A DNA stretch of 60,495 nucleotides. It comes from Oribacterium sp. GTDB taxonomy: Bacteria; Bacillota_A; Clostridia; Lachnospirales; Lachnospiraceae. The notes under the pieces are model-generated. The model was not told the origin of the DNA. It searched no databases and saw only the letters and a list, made by a program, of their open reading frames with translations. A program made the translations under genes and the position numbers. The stretch lies in the NCBI GenBank assembly GCA_017940955.1, contig JAGAXP010000287.1, positions 1 through 60,495 of the forward strand, given 5' to 3'. Positions within the stretch are counted from its first letter, which is position 1; the number at the start of each line of letters is the position of its first letter. Shown piece after piece: positions 57,249-60,495 of the stretch.

Positions 57249-57821
57249 TTATTGATATTTATCTACCAGTGCCTGTAAGCCACCTGAATAGCCTGCGCCA
57301 ACTGCGTTGAATTTCCATTCGCCGTTATACCTGTAGATTTCACACACAAGCAGAGCGGTTTCAATCGAAAACTCCTCGCCCAGGTCAAACCGAAGCTGAT
57401 CTTCTCCCACTGTATCGAATTCGTTATTCAGCTTCGCAACCCTCACGAAAGCATTCGATACCTGACCAAAGGTCAGTCTGTTGCTTTCATCATATATAGT
57501 TACACAAATTGCAATCTTCTGGACTTCATTCGGAACCTTGCTGAAATCAATGATAATTACCTCATCATCTCCTTCTCCGGCTCCGTCTCGATTATCGCCT
57601 TTATGAACAACCGCACCATTTCTGGCATTGAGGTTGTTGTAAAAGACAAAATCAGAGTCCGAAAGCAATTTGTCATTTGCTCCCAACAAAAAGGCAGATG
57701 CGTCCAAATCGTAGCTTCCGCCTGTCTCGAACTGGTTAACATCCCAGCCAAGACCTACAAGTGCCAGTTTCATCGAGCCATCCAGACTCACTCTCTGACC
57801 CTTCTGCAAGTTAATCGCCAT
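57249..57821 (-). CDS. terD: TerD-family protein
   Basis: 190 residues: MAINLQKGQRVSLDGSMKLAL, YDLDASAFLLGANDKLLSDSDFVFYNN, HKGDNRDGAGEGDDEVIIIDFSKVP, TIYDESNRLTFGQVSNAFVRV and GGLQALVDKYQ. Close paralogue of the neighbouring 56647 copy. All acidic ligand positions are intact. No inserted segment. The gap to the next gene is 17 bp. Confidence 0.96.
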   Translation of the reverse strand: MAINLQKGQRVSLDGSMKLALVGLGWDVNQFETGGSYDLDASAFLLGANDKLLSDSDFVFYNNLNARNGAVVHKGDNRDGAGEGDDEVIIIDFSKVPNEVQKIAICVTIYDESNRLTFGQVSNAFVRVAKLNNEFDTVGEDQLRFDLGEEFSIETALLVCEIYRYNGEWKFNAVGAGYSGGLQALVDKYQ

Positions 57822-57832
57822 AAAGCACCTCC

Positions 57833-58435
57833 TTATTTGTACATTGCGGTTAATTTATCCACATGGCTAGCACTCTGAACAGGCTGACCTATCGCATTAA
57901 ACTTCCACTCTCCGTTGTAGCGGTATATCTCACCTACAATGAGTCCCTCCATGCCATAGTAGTTATCCGAAAGATTGTATCTACAGATTTCATTGTTCTT
58001 ATCCATATCAACCAGTCTGATAAACGCATTCTGGATCATTCCGAAATGCTGCTTTCTATCAGAAGCCTGATAGATATTTACAACAAAGACTATCTTTCCT
58101 ACTGATGGGCTTACCTTACTTAAATCGACCATGATCTGCTCATCATCACCATCTCCTGCACCTGTCAGGTTGTCGCCTTGATGAACAATCGATCCATTGC
58201 TAGTCTGAAGGTTGCGATAATACACCAAGTCAATGTATTTACCATCACTGTTGCAAAGAATGGCTGAGGCATCGCAGTCAATATCTGCCGGTTTCGATTT
58301 GAAAAGTCCCAGGAATCCTCCGCCAGAGCTGCTCTGCTGAGCTTCATCCCATCCAAGGCCTACCATGATGTGCTTTAATCCGGTACCACCTTTTGTAAGA
58401 TCAATTTTTTGACCCTTCTGCAAATTAATACTCAT
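57833..58435 (-). CDS. TerD-domain protein with FKS-type insertion
   Basis: 200 residues. Same opening MSINLQKGQKIDLTKGGTGL as TerD, but an inserted GGGFLGLFKSKPADIDCDASAIL near residue 40-60 is absent from the two TerD copies. Ca2+ residues in DIDCDASA and GDNLTGAGDGDDE remain. The C-terminus (GEIYRYNGEWKFNAIGQPVQ) is typical. It pairs with 58451, with which it shares the insertion, so these two form a second TerD subtype. Confidence 0.92.
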   Translation of the reverse strand: MSINLQKGQKIDLTKGGTGLKHIMVGLGWDEAQQSSSGGGFLGLFKSKPADIDCDASAILCNSDGKYIDLVYYRNLQTSNGSIVHQGDNLTGAGDGDDEQIMVDLSKVSPSVGKIVFVVNIYQASDRKQHFGMIQNAFIRLVDMDKNNEICRYNLSDNYYGMEGLIVGEIYRYNGEWKFNAIGQPVQSASHVDKLTAMYK

Positions 58436-58450
58436 AACCTACCTCCTGTT

Positions 58451-59089
58451 TTAGACATAAAGGTTAAGCAGCGACTGCAACCTGCTCGCTTCCTTAACCG
58501 GTTGTCCGATGGCGTTGAACTTCCACTCACCGTTGTATCGATAAATCTCTCCAACCACCATGCCGGTCATCCCAAAGTAGTTCTCGGAAAGATTGAACTT
58601 GCAGATTTCCGAGTTGTTTGTAAGATTAACAAGCCTGATGAATGCATTCTGAATCATTCCAAAGTGCTGCCCTCTTACATTGGCATCGTAGATATTTACA
58701 ACAAATACTATTTTGGCAACATCAGCAGGAACTCGGTTCAGATCGACCATAATCTGCTCATCATCGCCATCGCCCGCACCTGTCAGGTTATCGCCCTGAT
58801 GTTGAATTGCTCCGCTGTAATGCGACAAGTTTCCAAAATATACACAGCAATCATTCGCTTCTCTTCCATACAGTTTCCCGTTGGCATTCAAAAGGATGGC
58901 GGATGCATCACAATCAATATCCTGTGTTTGTTGCTGTGGTTGAGATTTAAAAAGTCCAAAGAATCCACCGCCACTCTGCTGTGGTGCAGGCTGTGCCTCA
59001 TCCCAGCCTAATCCGACCATAATACGGCTAAGTCCGCCTCCGCCTTTGGTAAGGTCGATTTTTTGACCTTTCTGCAAGTTTATACTCAT
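58451..59089 (-). CDS. TerD-domain protein with FKS-type insertion
   Basis: 212 residues. Inserted SGGGFFGLFKSQPQQQTQDIDCDASAIL carries a Gln-rich stretch longer than in the 57833 copy. The rest (GREANDCCVYFGNLSHYSGA, GDNLTGAGDGDDEQIMVDL, SENYFGMTGMVVGEIYRYNG) matches it closely. All acidic ligand residues present. The Phe-rich GGGFFGLF stretch may mediate binding to a partner or membrane. Confidence 0.93.
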   Translation of the reverse strand: MSINLQKGQKIDLTKGGGGLSRIMVGLGWDEAQPAPQQSGGGFFGLFKSQPQQQTQDIDCDASAILLNANGKLYGREANDCCVYFGNLSHYSGAIQHQGDNLTGAGDGDDEQIMVDLNRVPADVAKIVFVVNIYDANVRGQHFGMIQNAFIRLVNLTNNSEICKFNLSENYFGMTGMVVGEIYRYNGEWKFNAIGQPVKEASRLQSLLNLYV

Positions 59090-59123
59090 TTTGCAACCTC
59101 CTTTATAGAATGAATTTTAGTTA

Positions 59124-59738
59124 TCAGTCTTTTCTTCCGGGTGTCCATCTCATATTCCAGCCGTATGCCTGATCAAGAGCCTGATGCCCCGGATAGAACT
59201 GAACGATTTTTTCAACGCTGAACGTTTCATTGTTCACATTCTGGAAAAGTGCAAGTCCGCACATCTTCTGAGACGAATTGAACGTATCCATCTTCACAAT
59301 AATATCTTCAGCGCCAGGGTACTTTATTGTTACAACAGCGTCTGCCTGCTGCCAGTTTGCAACGCCCTCATAAATAAAGGTGTATACAAGAATCCTTCGA
59401 ATCTGTGATACCATATTTCCGTTAATGCGAAGATTCTCTCCTCCGACAGAATCACCCGTTCTGTCATCGCCATCCAAAGAGATGAAAGGCGGATTTGTAA
59501 GAGAGCCGAAAGCATTGCCTAATGCCTGCACTGCGCCCTTTCTTCCGTCATTCAATTCATAAAGGCATCCGAGATCAAGATCTATTCCGGAAGATCCGCC
59601 CCCAAACAGCCCCTTTAAGAATCCCTGATTGGCAGGCTTTGAATTCCAATTAAGGTTAACCAGAATTTCCCCTAATCCTGATGATGGTGACGACTTCTGC
59701 AAATTGATCTTCTGACCTTTTGATAAGTTGATAGCCAT
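59124..59738 (-). CDS. TerA-like TerD-domain protein
   Basis: 204 residues. MAINLSKGQKINLQKSSPSS and LGEILVNLNWNSK, then FLKGLFGGGSSGIDLDLGCLYEL, SLDGDDRTGDSVGGENLRI and VYTFIYEGVANWQQADAVVTI. It resembles the TerA-type members in having IDLDLGCLYEL and a C-terminal FYPGHQALDQAYGWNMRW. It is the first intact Ter gene after the truncated P-type ATPase. Sequence differs enough from the other five that it is its own subtype. Confidence 0.88.
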   Translation of the reverse strand: MAINLSKGQKINLQKSSPSSGLGEILVNLNWNSKPANQGFLKGLFGGGSSGIDLDLGCLYELNDGRKGAVQALGNAFGSLTNPPFISLDGDDRTGDSVGGENLRINGNMVSQIRRILVYTFIYEGVANWQQADAVVTIKYPGAEDIIVKMDTFNSSQKMCGLALFQNVNNETFSVEKIVQFYPGHQALDQAYGWNMRWTPGRKD

Positions 59739-59765
59739 GTTACTGCTCCTCCTGTTTTTTCTTCA

Positions 59766-60368
59766 TTATTTGCTCTTTGTTATAGCTTTTCTAAGTAAAT
59801 CCACAGGAATCATAGTAAATGCAAGAGCAATTACGATAATCCATCCTGTAACCCCAAAAGGAGTGCAGCTAAACATTGATCCTATCCACTTAAAAGCTTC
59901 TAATGGGATCAACGCAGCATTAACAATTAAAGCCTGTACCAGTACGATTATGATCCATACTTTCATGAATCCGGGATTGTCTTTTAATCCTTTGAAGATG
60001 CCATATCCATTGTCACGAACATTGAATCCGTTAAACAATGCGGCTACTACAAAGAGAACAAAGTACGCTGTGTACAATTTTTCCTGCGAACCAAGTATTT
60101 CAGCAAAGATAGGCAATTTAAGGAAGCAGAAACTAATGATTGTCATCCATATTGCCATAATGCCAATCTGAAGAGCCATTGATTTACTTACAATGCTCTC
60201 ATCTCTGCGTCTCGGCTTCTCCTTCATGTACTTCTCAAGAGCAGGCTCATTTCCGAGCATGATTGCTCCCAAGCTATCCATAACCAAGTTTACAAACAGC
60301 AGGTGTGTTACCTTCAGCGGCTCAACAATTCCAAAGAATGGACTGATTGCACTGATGTATCTGCTAAT
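59766..60368 (-). pseudogene. P-type Ca2+-ATPase, 5' truncated remnant
   Basis: The frame (about 200 residues from the stop at 60369-60371) covers only the C-terminal transmembrane part: ISAISPFFGIVEPLKVTHLL, NLVMDSLGAIMLGNEPALEKY, then SKSMALQIGIMAIWMTIISF, LYTAYFVLFVVAALFNGFNV and IIIVLVQALIVNAALIPL. NLVMDSLGAIMLGNEP is the M6 signature of P2A/B pumps. The phosphorylation domain (DKTGT) and M1-M4 are missing. A Ca2+ pump would suit a calcium-dependent TerD set; here it is broken by an insertion near 60365, or the window joins unrelated DNA there. Confidence 0.75.
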
Positions 60369-60495
60369 TTAAAAATAAGTCAGATGGCTCATTGAAAATT
60401 CAGTCACTCACAACTCGAAATGATGTATCCTTTCAGTAAGAACTTTTACTGGAAGGGGGATTAAGTGAGGTGCTGAATTTGGTAGATAAACAACA
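60369..60495. mobile_element. probable edge of an insertion element
   Basis: The coding frame of the ATPase stops at a TAA and homology ends; the 127 bp that follow have no ATPase character. Near the right edge AAGGGGGA lies nine bases before GTG 60470, which opens a plus-strand frame (MLNLVDKQQ, running off the window). A short leader plus a plus-strand ORF reading away from the ATPase is what the left end of an IS would show. Type cannot be assigned; a start like VDKQQ fits IstA-type transposases only loosely. Confidence 0.4.
60470..60495 (+). CDS. start of a plus-strand ORF (possible transposase), cut by window edge
   Basis: GTG CTG AAT TTG GTA GAT AAA CAA CA, about nine codons, with AAGGGGGA at the right distance upstream. 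It is the only credible plus-strand gene start in the window. Too short to identify; transposase is a guess from context. Confidence 0.3.

Noticed and set aside
1..60495. tRNA, rRNA or other standard RNA genes
   Set aside because: No cloverleaf, CCA-end pattern or rRNA-like stretch was seen on either strand by eye; a covariance scan was not possible.

Overview
The window reads as a stretch of a Clostridia (probably Lachnospiraceae-like) chromosome. The protein families, strong AGGAGG-type ribosome binding sites and frequent TTG/GTG starts fit a low-to-mid-GC Firmicute; the taxon is inferred by eye, not from a search. Almost every gene is on the minus strand, so transcription runs from high to low coordinates.

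Region 1 (about 1-25.1 kb) is a temperate siphophage-type prophage of the HK97 class, cut off at the left edge inside the tail-completion genes. In order of transcription it holds: a repressor/ImmA pair and a second XRE regulator (25.05-22.8 kb); a 1.07-kb non-coding leader with repeated elements (22.77-21.7 kb); a replication block with a sigma-like protein, RecB-like DUF2800 nuclease, DUF2815 ssDNA-binding protein, family A DNA polymerase, primase/DUF3987 protein, VRR-NUC nuclease and SNF2-type helicase (21.7-11.2 kb); an ArpU/sigma-like late regulator with twin 64-bp repeats (10.9-10.25 kb); and a packaging/head block with HNH nuclease, small terminase, two ParB-like proteins, C5 methyltransferase, large terminase, portal, ClpP-like protease, major capsid, head-fibre-like protein, connector, head closure and gp10. 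No integrase or attachment site is visible.

Region 2 (about 25.2-60.4 kb) is a single co-directional cluster of about 29 genes with gaps usually under 60 bp, ending in a strong terminator at 25.18-25.21 kb. It is an elaborate Ter (tellurium-resistance/TerD) stress-response island. In order of transcription: the C-terminal remnant of a P-type Ca2+-ATPase; five TerD-domain proteins; a radical SAM protein; three large coiled-coil proteins; a triple-AAA+ CbxX/CfqX-type protein; a pseudokinase, a Ser/Thr kinase, a VWA protein and a PP2C phosphatase; a further coiled-coil protein; a membrane Zn-protease; a HerA-like ATPase; an ADP-ribosyltransferase effector and a papain-like effector, each followed by a small ORF; a stand-alone copy of the effectors' N-terminal domain; an EssC-like three-module FtsK ATPase; a membrane protein; the Ter-type biosynthetic module (ATP-grasp, HAD, CitE-like lyase, PRTase-TRSP, StiP/PRTase); a sixth TerD protein; and two small proteins.

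The most interesting unit is the 32.0-41.9 kb block: two P-loop motor ATPases bracket three paralogous helical carrier proteins, two of which carry toxin-type enzymatic C-termini (ART and papain-like). This looks like a polymorphic-effector system wired into a Ter phospho-signalling and metabolite pathway. Its existence is supported by the sequence; its role (defence, interbacterial antagonism or stress-triggered self-modification) is inference.

The right edge (after about 60.37 kb) looks like the start of an unrelated insertion that truncated the ATPase.
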